Assembly: GCF_003202235.1 (NCBI RefSeq)
Contig: NZ_MASU01000013.1
Coordinates: 248,001-312,000 of the forward strand
Source: Prauserella flavalba
GTDB lineage: Bacteria; Actinomycetota; Actinomycetes; Mycobacteriales; Pseudonocardiaceae
Length of the DNA stretch: 64,000 bases
Reading direction: 5' to 3'
Position 1 is the first letter of the stretch. Each line of letters begins with the position of its first letter. A model generated the notes under the pieces. The model did no database searches, had not been told where the DNA came from, and worked only from the letters and a program-made list of their open reading frames with translations. Below, one piece after another: positions 24,584 to 33,532 of the stretch. The translations under genes were made by a program, and so were the position numbers.

Positions 24584-25349
24584 TGAGCCCGCCGATCACC
24601 CGTCCGAGTGTCCACTCCAGAGCGGTGCCGACGTCGGCGACGGTCGGTACCGGTGGCCGGGGCGGTCTGCGCACCACCACGACGGGTACGCGCAGTCGCC
24701 GCGCGGCCACGAGTTTCGCCTCGGTCATGGAGCCTCCGCTGTCCTTCGTGACGAGTACGTCGATCCGGTGGGTGCGCATCAGCTCGGTCTCCTCCTCGAC
24801 GCGGTAGGGCCCTCGGCTGAGCAGCACCTCCAGCCTGGGCGGAAGCGGCGGTTCGGGCGGATCGACGCAGCGGGCGAGGAACCACAGGCCGGTCAGGTCC
24901 GCGAACGCGGTGAGCCCCTGCCGCCCGCTCGTGAGGAACACGCGCGTGCCGAGGCGGGGCAGCAACTCCGCCGCGTCGCCGAGCGTGTCCGCCCAGTGCC
25001 AGTCGTCCCCAGGCGAGGGTTCCCAGCCCGGGCGTTGCAGCCGCAGCAGCGGAACGCCCGCTCGCGCCGCACCGGTGGCCGCGGAGGTGCCGATCCGCTC
25101 CGCGAACGGGTGCGTCGCGTCGACGACGGCCTCGATGCCGTGCTCGGTGAGCCACGCCGCGAGCCCGTCCGGACCGCCGAACCCGCCGATGCGCACCTCG
25201 CCTTCTGGCAGCCGGGGCCGCGCGACCCGGCCCGCGAGCGACGAGACGACGGGCACGTCACGCGCCACGAGACCGGCCGCGAGCGCCCGCGCCTCGGAGG
25301 TGCCGCCGAGGACCAACACGCGCGGGGCGATACTGCCCTTGTTTCCCAT
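24576..25349 (-). CDS. cobK: CobK, precorrin-6A reductase
   Basis: 257 residues; NADPH-dependent reduction of precorrin-6A. Signatures: VLVLGGTSEARALAAGL, the dinucleotide-binding start; IEAVVDATHPFAERI; VFLTSGRQGLTAF; and IDVLVTKDSGGSMTEAKLVA. An internal GTG at VLVLGG (about residue 12) is an alternative start and would lengthen the gap to cbiD. As drawn, only 7 bp separate the two divergent start codons. The C-terminal GLTQ and stop come from a repeat element. Confidence 0.94.
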   Translation of the reverse strand: MGNKGSIAPRVLVLGGTSEARALAAGLVARDVPVVSSLAGRVARPRLPEGEVRIGGFGGPDGLAAWLTEHGIEAVVDATHPFAERIGTSAATGAARAGVPLLRLQRPGWEPSPGDDWHWADTLGDAAELLPRLGTRVFLTSGRQGLTAFADLTGLWFLARCVDPPEPPLPPRLEVLLSRGPYRVEEETELMRTHRIDVLVTKDSGGSMTEAKLVAARRLRVPVVVVRRPPRPPVPTVADVGTALEWTLGRVIGGLTQ

Positions 25350-25356
25350 GGAGTAG

Positions 25357-26448
25357 ATGGTGACTGAACTTCGTTACGGCTGGACCACGGGCGCCTGCGC
25401 CACCGCCGCCACCACGGCAGCGTGCACGGCGCTGCTGACCGGTGAGTTCCCCGACCCGGTCGAGGTGCTGCTGCCCAAGGGAAAACGACCGAGCTTCGCG
25501 CTCGCCACCGAGGAACTGGGCGACGGGTTCGCCAGCGCGGGCGTCATCAAGGACGCCGGGGACGATCCGGACGTCACGCACGGTGCCTTGATCGTCTCCA
25601 CCGTGCGGGCGGGCGAGCCGGGCACCGGCGTGACCTTCCGGGCCGGTCCCGGGGTCGGCACGGTGACCCTGCCCGGGTTGCCGCTGCCCGTCGGCGAGCC
25701 CGCGATCAACCCGGTGCCCAGAAGGCTGATGACCGAGGCGGTCGAGCGCGTGTGTTCCGCACACGGCGGCACCGGCGACGTCGTCGTGGAGATCTCCATC
25801 CCGCACGGCGAGGAACTGGCCCGCCACACGTGGAACCCGCGCCTCGGCATCCTCGGCGGGCTCTCGGTCCTGGGCACCACGGGCGTCGTGGTGCCGTACT
25901 CGTGCTCGGCGTGGATCGACAGCATCCGGCGCGGCGTCGACGTCGCGAGGGCACTAGGGCACCGGCACGTCGCCGGTGCGGTCGGCAGCACGTCCGAGCG
26001 CGTGGTCATGCAGCTGTACGGCCTGCCGGAGACGGCGCTGCTCGACATGGGCGACTTCGCCGGGGCGGTGCTGAAGTATCTGCGCGCGCACCCGGTGCCC
26101 CGGCTGACGATCGCGGGCGGGTTCGCGAAGCTCTCCAAGCTCGCCGCCGGCTACCTCGACCTGCACTCCAAGCGGTCACAGGTCGACCTCGGGCTGCTCG
26201 CCGAACTGGCCGAGGGCGCGGGGCACCCGGCGCTGCGCGGACCGATCGAGGAGGCCAACACCGCGCTGCACGCGCTGGAGCTGGCGCAGGCCGAGGGGCT
26301 CGCACTCGGTGAGCTGGTCGCGGAGCGAGCCCGCGCGGTCGCGGCGGACGTCCTCGGCGCCGCGCCCGTCGACGTCGACATCGTGGCGATCGACCGGGCC
26401 GGGACGATCGTCGGCAGGGCCTACCCCCGCGGTCGCCCCGCCGAGTAG
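25357..26448 (+). CDS. cbiD: CbiD, cobalt-precorrin-5B C1-methyltransferase
   Basis: 363 residues. Family signatures: LRYGWTTGACATAATTAACT, VEVLLPKGKR, LTIAGGFAKLSKLAAGYLDL. CbiD methylates C1 and is the anaerobic-type counterpart of CobF, which was not found in the window. Its occurrence with CobG and CobN gives a mixed pathway in which CbiD probably acts on a cobalt-free precorrin. It is divergent from cobK and overlaps the end of convergent cobM by 28 bp. Confidence 0.95.
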   Translation: MVTELRYGWTTGACATAATTAACTALLTGEFPDPVEVLLPKGKRPSFALATEELGDGFASAGVIKDAGDDPDVTHGALIVSTVRAGEPGTGVTFRAGPGVGTVTLPGLPLPVGEPAINPVPRRLMTEAVERVCSAHGGTGDVVVEISIPHGEELARHTWNPRLGILGGLSVLGTTGVVVPYSCSAWIDSIRRGVDVARALGHRHVAGAVGSTSERVVMQLYGLPETALLDMGDFAGAVLKYLRAHPVPRLTIAGGFAKLSKLAAGYLDLHSKRSQVDLGLLAELAEGAGHPALRGPIEEANTALHALELAQAEGLALGELVAERARAVAADVLGAAPVDVDIVAIDRAGTIVGRAYPRGRPAE

Positions 26449-27164
26449 AGGAAGCTGTCCGGGAAGCTCTCCGCGGCGAGCACCTTGCCGACGAAGATCA
26501 TGGCCGCGCGGGTGATCCCGGCGTCGCGCACCTGCTGCGCGATGTCGCCGAGCGTGCCGCGCAGCACCCGCTCGCCGTCCTGGCTCGCCTGTGCGACCAC
26601 GGCGGCTGGGCAGTCCTCGCCGTAGTTCGGCAGCAGTTCCTCCACCACCTGCTCGATGCGGTTGACCGCGAGGTGCAGGGCCAGCGTCGCACCGCTCGCA
26701 CCGAGCGTGGCGAGGTCCTCGCCGTCGGGCATCGACGTCGAGCGCGCCTGCGCGCGCGTGATGATCAGGCTCTGCCCGACCGTCGGCACCGTCAGCTCCC
26801 GGCCCAGCACCGCCGCCGCGGCGGCGAACGCGGGCACCCCAGGCGTCACGTCGTAGGGCACCCCGGCGACGTCGAGCCGCCGCATCTGCTCGGCGACCGC
26901 GCTGTAGACGGCGGGATCGCCGGAGCACAGGCGCGCGATGTCGTGACCCTGCTCGTGGGCGGCCACCAGCTCGGCGACGATCTCGTCGAGCGTCAGGTTC
27001 GCGGTGTCCACCAGGCGCGCGCCGGGCCGGCAATGCGCGAGCAGGTCGGTCGGCGTGAGGCTGCCGGGGTAGAGGCACAGGCCGCAGCGCCCGAGCAGCT
27101 GCTGCCCGCGCACGGTGATGAGGTCGGCGGCACCCGGCCCGGCGCCGATGAAGTGCACTGTCAC
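26421..27164 (-). CDS. cobM: CobM, precorrin-4 C11-methyltransferase
   Basis: 247 residues from a GTG in a GTGA overlap with the cobL stop. SAM-dependent corrin methyltransferase: VHFIGAGPGAADLITVRGQQ, CGLCLYPGSLTP, ARLCSGDPAVYSAVAEQ, TPGVPAFAAAAAVLGRELT. It methylates C11 of precorrin-4. The open frame runs further upstream inside cobL in another frame, but that part is not similar to the family. It forms a cobL-cobM unit and overlaps cbiD at its 3' end. Confidence 0.96.
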   Translation of the reverse strand: MTVHFIGAGPGAADLITVRGQQLLGRCGLCLYPGSLTPTDLLAHCRPGARLVDTANLTLDEIVAELVAAHEQGHDIARLCSGDPAVYSAVAEQMRRLDVAGVPYDVTPGVPAFAAAAAVLGRELTVPTVGQSLIITRAQARSTSMPDGEDLATLGASGATLALHLAVNRIEQVVEELLPNYGEDCPAAVVAQASQDGERVLRGTLGDIAQQVRDAGITRAAMIFVGKVLAAESFPDSFLYSAGRPRG

Positions 27165-28354
27165 TGCTTGGTCACGCTCCACTGGGTCACGGTCCTTGCC
27201 GGCGTCCAGCCGGTGAAGCCGCCGAGCGGTGCCGCGTGCTCGACGGACAGTCTGGTCAGCTCCCCGCCGTGCGCGGCGTAGGCGCGCGCGAGGGCCTGCT
27301 CGGCGTCGAGGGTCACGCCGTTGGCGACAAGCCTGCCGCCCGCCCGCAGCGCCGCCCAGCACGTCTCCAGCACGCCCGGCGCGCTGACGCCGCCGCCGAC
27401 GAACACGGCGTCGGGCGGCTCGAGTCCGTGCAGCGCCTCGGGTGCCCGGCCGGGCACCACCCGCACGTCGGGCACCCCGAGCCTGCGGGCGTTGCGCCCG
27501 ATCCGCTCGGCCCGCTCGGCGTGGGATTCGACCGCGAGTACCCGGTTCGCCGGGTGCGCCCGCGCCCATTCGATCGCGATGCTGCCCGCGCCCGCGCCGA
27601 CGTCCCACAGCAGCTCACCGGGCGCGGGAGCCAGGCGGGCGAGGCTGCTCGCGCGCACGTCGCGCTTGGTGAGCTGGCCGTCGTGCTCGAACGCGTCGTC
27701 GGGCAGGCCCGCCAGCAGAGGAAGCGCCCTGGGTCCGGAACCCTCGATCGCGAGCACGTTCAGCGGCGCGACCTCGGGATAGGGCCAATCACGAGCCGTG
27801 CCGCCGAGGCGTCGCTCCGCGGGCCCGCCCAGCTCCTCCAGCACCGTGAGCGTGCTCGCGCCGAATCCGGCATCGGTGAGCAGCGCCGCGACCACGCCGG
27901 GGGTCGAGCCGTCCGAGCTGAGCACGAGCACCCGCCGTCCCGGTCCGACGGCGCGCAGCACGCGGTGTGCGTCGCGGCCCACCGCGCTCACGACCTCGGT
28001 CTCCTCCGCGGACCAGCCGAGCCGCGCGCGGGCGAGCGTGACCGACGACACGGAGGGCACCACGCGCACGCGGTCGGCGCCGAGCCTGCGCACGAGGGTG
28101 GTGCCGATGCCCGACAGCAGGGGATCGCCGCTGGCCAGCACGCATATGCGGCGGCCTGCGTGCTCGGCGAGCAGCCCGTCCAGCGCGGGCAGCAGCGGGC
28201 TCGGCCACGCCACCTTCGCGGCGGGCCCGTCGGGCACCAGCTCGAGGTGGCGCCGGCCGCCGAAGAGCACGTCACAGAGCTCGATCTCGGCCCTGGCCGG
28301 GTCGGTGAGCCCGGCCCAGCCGTCCGCCCCGATCCCGACGACGACGATTGTCAC
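27161..28354 (-). CDS. cobL: CobL, precorrin-6Y C5,15-methyltransferase (decarboxylating)
   Basis: 397 residues from a GTG (VTIVVVGIGADGWAGL). Two domains: the CbiE-type methyltransferase (~1-195: CVLASGDPLLSGIGTTLVRR, VVPSVSSVTLARARLGW) and the CbiT-type Rossmann methyltransferase (~215-397: LLWDVGAGAGSIAIEWARAH, PDAVFVGGGVS). It methylates C5 and C15 and decarboxylates the C12 acetate. It is divergent from the chelatase ID gene; the gap carries a cobalamin riboswitch for the opposite strand. Confidence 0.96.
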   Translation of the reverse strand: MTIVVVGIGADGWAGLTDPARAEIELCDVLFGGRRHLELVPDGPAAKVAWPSPLLPALDGLLAEHAGRRICVLASGDPLLSGIGTTLVRRLGADRVRVVPSVSSVTLARARLGWSAEETEVVSAVGRDAHRVLRAVGPGRRVLVLSSDGSTPGVVAALLTDAGFGASTLTVLEELGGPAERRLGGTARDWPYPEVAPLNVLAIEGSGPRALPLLAGLPDDAFEHDGQLTKRDVRASSLARLAPAPGELLWDVGAGAGSIAIEWARAHPANRVLAVESHAERAERIGRNARRLGVPDVRVVPGRAPEALHGLEPPDAVFVGGGVSAPGVLETCWAALRAGGRLVANGVTLDAEQALARAYAAHGGELTRLSVEHAAPLGGFTGWTPARTVTQWSVTKQ

Positions 28355-28384
28355 AAAAGGGCACCGTAGCCGAGAGGTGTGCGA

Positions 28385-28485
28385 TGATCGGGCCCGCGGT
28401 CGTTCGTGGAACCCGGTGCGAATCCGGGACGGTCCCGCCACTGTGACTGGTCGAGCTGGCCAGGAGTCAGAGCTTCGGCGGCCGC
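28385..28485 (+). ncRNA. Cobalamin riboswitch upstream of the chelatase ID subunit
   Basis: The region holds the AdoCbl-riboswitch core: GGAACCCGGTGCGAATCCGG (28408 on), then GGTCCCGCCACTGTGAC containing the B12 box GCCACTG (28437-28443), and the closing GGCCAGGAGTCAG. A short GTGGG/CCCAC hairpin (28505-28522) lies just before the AAGGAG ribosome-binding site and the ATG at 28542, a plausible translational switch. High cobalamin would lower expression of the ID subunit and of cobO-cobB-cobC behind it. Boundaries are approximate. Confidence 0.92.
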
Positions 28486-28541
28486 CTTCGGTTGCTGACG
28501 AGACGTGGGCGAGGACACCCACCCGTAGCGAAGGAGCTTCG

Positions 28542-30497
28542 ATGCGGCCCTATCCCTTCACGGCGATCGTCGGCATGGCGGAGCTCCGGCTCGCGCTCGT
28601 GCTGTCGGCGATCTCACCCGCGATCGGCGGCGTGCTGGTGCGCGGGGAGAAGGGCACCGCGAAGTCGACGATGGTGCGTGCGCTCGCGGGCCTGTTGCCC
28701 GGCGTGGACGTGGTGGAGGGCTGCCGGTTCTCCTGCGACCCCGCCGCCCCGGATCCGGCGTGCCCCGACGGGCCGCACGCCGCCGACGTGGCCGCCCATC
28801 GCCGTCCCGCACGGCTCGTGGAGCTGCCGGTCGGCGCGGCGGAGGACCGCGTGGTGGGCTCGCTCGACCTGGAGCGCGCGCTGAGCGAGGGCGTCACCGA
28901 CTACCAGCCCGGCCTGCTCGCCGGGGCGCACCGGGGCCTGCTCTACGTCGACGAGGTCAACCTCCTGCACGACCATCTCGTGGACACCCTGCTCGACGCC
29001 GCCGCGATGGGCCGCGTGACCGTGGAGCGCGAGGGCGTGTCGGTGTCGCACGCGGCCCGGTTCGTGCTGATCGGCACCATGAACCCCGAGGAGGGCGAGC
29101 TGCGGCCGCAGCTGCTCGACCGGTTCGGCCTGACCGTGGAGGTCGCCTCCAGCCGCGACGCCGCCCAGCGGGTCGAGGTGGTGCGACGGCGGCTGGCCTA
29201 CGAGGCGGCTCCCGACGACTTCGCGGAGGGCTACGCCGACGCCGAGGCGGCGCTGGCCGCCGACATCGCGGCGGCGCAGCGGCTCGTGCCCTCGGTGACC
29301 CTGTCGGACGACGCGCTGTTGCAGATCGCCGAGGTGTGCGCCGCGTTCGAGGTCGACGGCATGCGCGCCGACATCGTCACCGCGCGCACGGCCGCCGCGC
29401 ACGCCGCGTGGTGCGGCCGCGACACGGTGACCACGGAGGACATTCGCGTCGCCGCCCGGCTCGCGTTGCCGCACCGGCGCAGGCGCAACCCGTTCGACGC
29501 GCCCGGCATCGACGAGGAGCAGCTGGAGCAGGCGTTGCGCGACGCGGAGCCGCCCGAGCAGGGTCCGCCGGACGACGAGGGTCCCGACGACGACGGTCCT
29601 GGACCCGGTTCGGGCGGTGAGCCGGAGCCTTCCGACGCGGACGGGCAGCCCGCCAATGGGCAGGGCGGCTCGGCGGGGGAGCGTCAGGTGGGCGCCGGAA
29701 GCCCTTACCGCGCAAGGCTGTTCACCGTCGACGGCACCGGATCCGGCGCGCACGGCCGCCGGTCGCGGGCCGTCACCGACAGCGGTCGCACGGTCGGCGT
29801 GCGGCCCGCGGGGGTGCGGGACGGCGGTGCGCACCTGCTCGCCACGGTCCGCGCCGCGGCGCCGCACCAGCGTTCCCGGGGCCGTTCGGGTCCTGGGCTG
29901 GTGGTGCGCCCGCACGACGTGCGCTACGCCCTGCGCGAGGGCAAGGAGGGCAACCTCGTGCTGTTCTGCGTCGACGCGTCCGGGTCGATGGGCGCGCGTT
30001 CGCGCATGCGTGAGGTGAAGTCGGCGGTGCTGTCGCTGCTGCTCGACGCCTACCAGCGGCGCGACAAGGTGGGGCTCGTGACCTTCCGCGCCGCGCAGGC
30101 CGAGGTCGCGTTGCCGCCCACGATCAGCGTGGACGCCGCGGCGTCCCGGCTCCAGGCGCTGCCCACCGGGGGCCGGACCCCGCTCGCGGAGGGCCTGCTG
30201 CGTGCGGCGGAGGTGCTGCGCGTCGAGTCGCTGCGGGACCCCCGTAGGCGACCGCTGCTGGTCGTCGTCACCGACGGCAGGGCGACGAGCGGACCCGACG
30301 CGGTCGCCCGCGCGCACACGGCCGCGGGCCTGCTCGCGGGCACGGGCGTGACGAGCGTGGTGCTCGACTGCGAGACCGGCCGCATGCGGCTCGGCCTCGG
30401 CGCCGAGCTGGCGGCCCATCTCGGCGGTGAGCACGTCGCACTGGGCGACGTGGCGGCCGAGACGTTGACGCGCGAGGTGAAACGGAGGGCGGCCTGA
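28542..30497 (+). CDS. Cobaltochelatase AAA+/VWA subunit (ChlI-ChlD fusion)
   Basis: 651 residues. The N-terminal AAA+ ATPase has Walker A GEKGTAKST (residues ~30-38), a Walker B region YVDEVNLL and IGTMNPEEGELRPQLLDRFG. A Pro/Asp/Glu-rich linker (~residues 335-380) follows. The C-terminal VWA domain has the MIDAS motif DASGSMGARS. In actinobacteria this fusion replaces CobS/CobT as ATPase partner of CobN in cobalt insertion. It starts at an ATG behind AAGGAG and is controlled by the upstream riboswitch. Confidence 0.9.
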   Translation: MRPYPFTAIVGMAELRLALVLSAISPAIGGVLVRGEKGTAKSTMVRALAGLLPGVDVVEGCRFSCDPAAPDPACPDGPHAADVAAHRRPARLVELPVGAAEDRVVGSLDLERALSEGVTDYQPGLLAGAHRGLLYVDEVNLLHDHLVDTLLDAAAMGRVTVEREGVSVSHAARFVLIGTMNPEEGELRPQLLDRFGLTVEVASSRDAAQRVEVVRRRLAYEAAPDDFAEGYADAEAALAADIAAAQRLVPSVTLSDDALLQIAEVCAAFEVDGMRADIVTARTAAAHAAWCGRDTVTTEDIRVAARLALPHRRRRNPFDAPGIDEEQLEQALRDAEPPEQGPPDDEGPDDDGPGPGSGGEPEPSDADGQPANGQGGSAGERQVGAGSPYRARLFTVDGTGSGAHGRRSRAVTDSGRTVGVRPAGVRDGGAHLLATVRAAAPHQRSRGRSGPGLVVRPHDVRYALREGKEGNLVLFCVDASGSMGARSRMREVKSAVLSLLLDAYQRRDKVGLVTFRAAQAEVALPPTISVDAAASRLQALPTGGRTPLAEGLLRAAEVLRVESLRDPRRRPLLVVVTDGRATSGPDAVARAHTAAGLLAGTGVTSVVLDCETGRMRLGLGAELAAHLGGEHVALGDVAAETLTREVKRRAA

Positions 30498-30572
30498 ATG
30501 ACCGTTGCGAAGCCCTCGTCAGGACGCCCGACCGGGTGCGGGTGTCCCGCAGAGCACAGGAGGGCGGCCTGA
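30498..30572 (+). CDS. Possible 24-residue coupled micro-ORF
   Basis: ATG follows directly after the TGA of the chelatase gene and the frame ends in TGATG, overlapping the cobO start by 1 nt. GGAGGG lies 8 nt upstream. The peptide begins MTVAKPSSGRPT, has a GCGCP segment and ends RRAA. The junction sequence GGAGGGCGGCCTGA before this ATG is repeated before cobO, so the frame may be a by-product of a local duplication. It may be a real peptide, a coupling device or chance. Confidence 0.35.
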   Translation: MTVAKPSSGRPTGCGCPAEHRRAA

Positions 30573-31174
30573 TGCCGAAGGGTCAACCGGAGGTCGTGCC
30601 CAACGACGGGCTCACCACGCGACAGCGCCGCAACCGTCCCATCCTCGCCGTCCACACGGGACCGATGAAGGGCAAGTCCACGGCCGCGTTCGGTATGGCG
30701 CTGCGGGCGTGGAACCAGGGCTGGTCGATCGGGGTGTTCCAGTTCGTCAAGTCGGCGAAGTGGCGCGTCGGCGAGGAGGCCGCGTTCCGCGCGCTCGGCG
30801 AGAGCGGCCAGGGCGGCCCCGTCGAGTGGCACAAGATGGGTGAGGGCTGGAGCTGGTCGCGCAAGCAGGGCTCCGAGGAGGACCACGCCGAGAACGCGCG
30901 CGAGGGCTGGGCGGAGATCAAGCGCAGGCTCGCCGACGAGCGGCACGACTTCTACGTGCTCGACGAGTTCACGTACCCGCTGCACTGGGGCTGGCTCGAC
31001 GTTGACGACGTGGTGACGACCCTGCGTGAGCGGCCGGGCCGCCAGCACGTGGTGATCACCGGCCGCAACGCACCCGCGGCGCTGCTGGACGCCGCCGACC
31101 TCGTCGCCGAGATGACGAAGGTCAAGCACCCGATGGACGCGGGTCAAAAGGGTCAGCGGGGCATCGAGTGGTAG
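30572..31174 (+). CDS. cobO: CobO, cob(I)yrinic acid a,c-diamide adenosyltransferase
   Basis: 200 residues from the ATG behind AGGAGG. P-loop: VHTGPMKGKSTAAFGMALRA. Others: QFVKSAKWRVGEEAAF, FYVLDEFTYPLHWGWLD and HVVITGRNAPAALLDAADLV. CobO transfers the 5'-deoxyadenosyl group from ATP to Co(I) corrinoid. It overlaps cobB by 7 nt. Confidence 0.97.
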   Translation: MPKGQPEVVPNDGLTTRQRRNRPILAVHTGPMKGKSTAAFGMALRAWNQGWSIGVFQFVKSAKWRVGEEAAFRALGESGQGGPVEWHKMGEGWSWSRKQGSEEDHAENAREGWAEIKRRLADERHDFYVLDEFTYPLHWGWLDVDDVVTTLRERPGRQHVVITGRNAPAALLDAADLVAEMTKVKHPMDAGQKGQRGIEW

Positions 31175-32502
31175 CCCGCGTCGTCATCGCGGCGCCGGGT
31201 TCGGGACACGGGAAGACCACTGTCGCGACCGGGCTCATGGCCGCGCTGCGTGCGCGGGGAACGGCCGTGTCGGGGCACAAGGTGGGTCCCGACTTCATCG
31301 ACCCGAGCTACCACGCGCTCGCGACGGGCTGCCCTCCGCGCAACCTGGATCCGTTCCTGCATGGCGAGGACCGGGTGGTTCCGCTGCTGCTGCACGGTTC
31401 CCGTGCCGCGGAGATCGCCGTGATCGAGGGCGTGATGGGTCTGTTCGACGGTGCACTGGGCACGGAGGGCTACGCCTCCACCGCCCACGTCGCGCGGCTC
31501 GTGCAGGCTCCGGTGGTGCTGGTGGTCGACGCGAGCGCGGCCAGCCGCAGCGTCGCCGCGACCGTGCTGGGGTTCGCGCGCTACGACCCGGAGATCGAGC
31601 TCGCCGGGGTGATCCTCAACAAGCTCGGCTCACAGCGGCACGAGGACGAGATCGTCTCCGCGCTGGCGCCGACGGGCATCCCGGTGCTCGGCGCGCTGCG
31701 CCGCACGGACGACATCCACGCCCCGAGCAGGCACCTCGGTCTCGTTCCCGCGGCGGAGCGGGCGACGGAGTCGCAGGCGCTGTTGCCGAAGCTCGCCGCG
31801 TGGATCGCCGAGGGTGTCGACCTCGACGCCGTGGTGCGCGTGGCCAGGGCGGCGCCCGCGCTGAGTGGTTCGCCGTGGTCGCCGGACGCGGCCTACTCGG
31901 GTCCGCGTGCGGTGGTGGCCGCGGCGGCGGGGGAGGCGTTCACGTTCCGCTACACCGAGACGACGGAGCTGCTCGCCGCGCACGGTGTCGACGTGGTGGA
32001 CGTGGATCCGTTGCGGGACAAGACGTTGCCGCCGGGGTGCGCGGGCCTGTACTTCGGTGGTGGGTTCCCCGAGGTGCACGCTGAGGAGCTGTCGGCCAAC
32101 GTCCCGTTGCGGGAGGAGCTGGCCGCCGCCCTGCGGGCGGGGATGCCGGTGGTCGCCGAGTGCGCGGGTCTGCTGTATTTGTGCCGGGAGCTCGACGGGT
32201 TGCCGATGGTGGGCGCGCTCGCGGCGTCGGCTCGCATGACGCGGCGTGGTGCGCTGGGCTATCGCACCGCGACGGCTCCGTCGGCGAACCTGCTGGCTGA
32301 GGCGGGTGCGCGGGTCACGGGCCACGAGTTCCACCGCACCGTGGTGGAGCCGCGTGGCGGGGCCCGGGCGGCGTGGGAGTGGAACGGCGAGCCCGAGGGC
32401 TTCGCCACGGCCACACTGCACGCGTCCTACCTGCACGTTCACTGGGCGGGTCATCCGGAAGCGGCCCGGCGGTTCGCTCAGGCGGTCCATCGTGGACGGT
32501 GA
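31168..32502 (+). CDS. cobB: CobB, (hydrogeno)byrinate a,c-diamide synthase
   Basis: 444 residues from a GTG inside the end of cobO. The N-terminal P-loop amidotransferase part has RVVIAAPGSGHGKTTVATGL and GHKVGPDFIDPSYHALATG. The C-terminal class-I glutaminase part has GLYFGGGFPEVHAEEL and the nucleophile in PVVAECAGLLYLC, with His at LHASYLHVHWAGHP. It amidates the a and c side chains before cobalt insertion. Middle operon gene between cobO and cobC. Confidence 0.97.
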   Translation: MVARVVIAAPGSGHGKTTVATGLMAALRARGTAVSGHKVGPDFIDPSYHALATGCPPRNLDPFLHGEDRVVPLLLHGSRAAEIAVIEGVMGLFDGALGTEGYASTAHVARLVQAPVVLVVDASAASRSVAATVLGFARYDPEIELAGVILNKLGSQRHEDEIVSALAPTGIPVLGALRRTDDIHAPSRHLGLVPAAERATESQALLPKLAAWIAEGVDLDAVVRVARAAPALSGSPWSPDAAYSGPRAVVAAAAGEAFTFRYTETTELLAAHGVDVVDVDPLRDKTLPPGCAGLYFGGGFPEVHAEELSANVPLREELAAALRAGMPVVAECAGLLYLCRELDGLPMVGALAASARMTRRGALGYRTATAPSANLLAEAGARVTGHEFHRTVVEPRGGARAAWEWNGEPEGFATATLHASYLHVHWAGHPEAARRFAQAVHRGR

Positions 32503-33508
32503 GTACGACCTGCTGCACCACGGCGACCGCGAGGTGGGCGACGGCCTCGTCGATCTCGCGGTGAACGTGCGGCTGCCGGAGCCGCCGGAGTGGTTGCGCC
32601 GTGAGCTGGCGGCCTGTCTCGCCGATCTCGCGGCGTACCCGGATGCCGGCCGGGCCATCGAGGCGATCGCGGCGCGGCACGGGCGCGACCCGGCCGACGT
32701 GCTGCCCACGGCGGGGGCCGCGGAGGCGTTCACGCTGCTGGCGACGGCGTTCGGCGCGCGGAACGCGGCCGTGGTGCATCCGCAGTTCACGGAGCCGGAG
32801 GCGGCATTGCGCGCGGCGGGTCACCGGGTGCGCAGGGCCCAGTTGTCGGCCGCCGACGGGTTCGTGCTGAAGCCGGACGCGGTGCCGGCGGACGCAGGGC
32901 TGGTGTTCGTCGGCAATCCCACCAACCCCACGTCGGTGCTGCACCCGGCCGCGACGCTGCGGCAGCTGTGCGCACCCGGCAGGCTGCTCGTGGTCGACGA
33001 GGCGTTCCTCGACGCCGTTCCCGGCGAGCCGGAAAGCCTTGCGCCGCAACGGCTTCCGGGCGTCGTGGTGGTTCGCAGCCTCACCAAGACGTGGGGTATC
33101 GCCGGCCTGCGCGCGGGGTACGTGCTCGCGGAACCCGAGGTGATCGCCCGGCTGCGTGCGGTGCAGCCGCCGTGGTCGGTGTCCACGCCCGCGGCGGTGG
33201 CGATGGTGGCGTGCAGTTCTCCTCGCGCCGTGGAGGAGTCCTCGCGGCTGGCCGGCGCCGGTGAGCGGGATCTTGCGGCGCTGGTGAGCGGGTTGCGGGA
33301 GCTCGGGGTCGAGGTGGCTGGTGCGCCGAGGGCTCCGTTCGTGCTGGTGCGGGTTCCCGATGGTGCCCGGGTGCGCCTCGCCCTGAGGGAGGCCGGTTAC
33401 GCGGTCCGGCGCGGCGACACCTTTCCCGGGCTGGATGGTGACTGGTTCCGGATCGCCGTGCGTCATGACATGTCGGGGTTTCTCGCCGCACTGTGTGACC
33501 TGTTGTAG
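32492..33508 (+). CDS. cobC: CobC, threonine-phosphate decarboxylase-like aminotransferase
   Basis: 338 residues from a GTG overlapping the cobB end by 11 nt. PLP fold type I: LPTAGAAEAFTLLATAFG, FVGNPTNPTSVLHPA, LLVVDEAFLDAVPGE and the PLP Lys in VVVRSLTKTWGIAGLRAGY. It supplies the aminopropanol arm, either as L-threonine-O-3-phosphate decarboxylase (CobD in Salmonella naming) or in the related CobC role. An N-terminal segment (LLHHGDREVGDGLVDLAVNV) matches actinobacterial CobC. Confidence 0.9.
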   Translation: MDGEYDLLHHGDREVGDGLVDLAVNVRLPEPPEWLRRELAACLADLAAYPDAGRAIEAIAARHGRDPADVLPTAGAAEAFTLLATAFGARNAAVVHPQFTEPEAALRAAGHRVRRAQLSAADGFVLKPDAVPADAGLVFVGNPTNPTSVLHPAATLRQLCAPGRLLVVDEAFLDAVPGEPESLAPQRLPGVVVVRSLTKTWGIAGLRAGYVLAEPEVIARLRAVQPPWSVSTPAAVAMVACSSPRAVEESSRLAGAGERDLAALVSGLRELGVEVAGAPRAPFVLVRVPDGARVRLALREAGYAVRRGDTFPGLDGDWFRIAVRHDMSGFLAALCDLL

Positions 33509-33532
33509 CCGGCTACTTCACTCGAACGTGTC

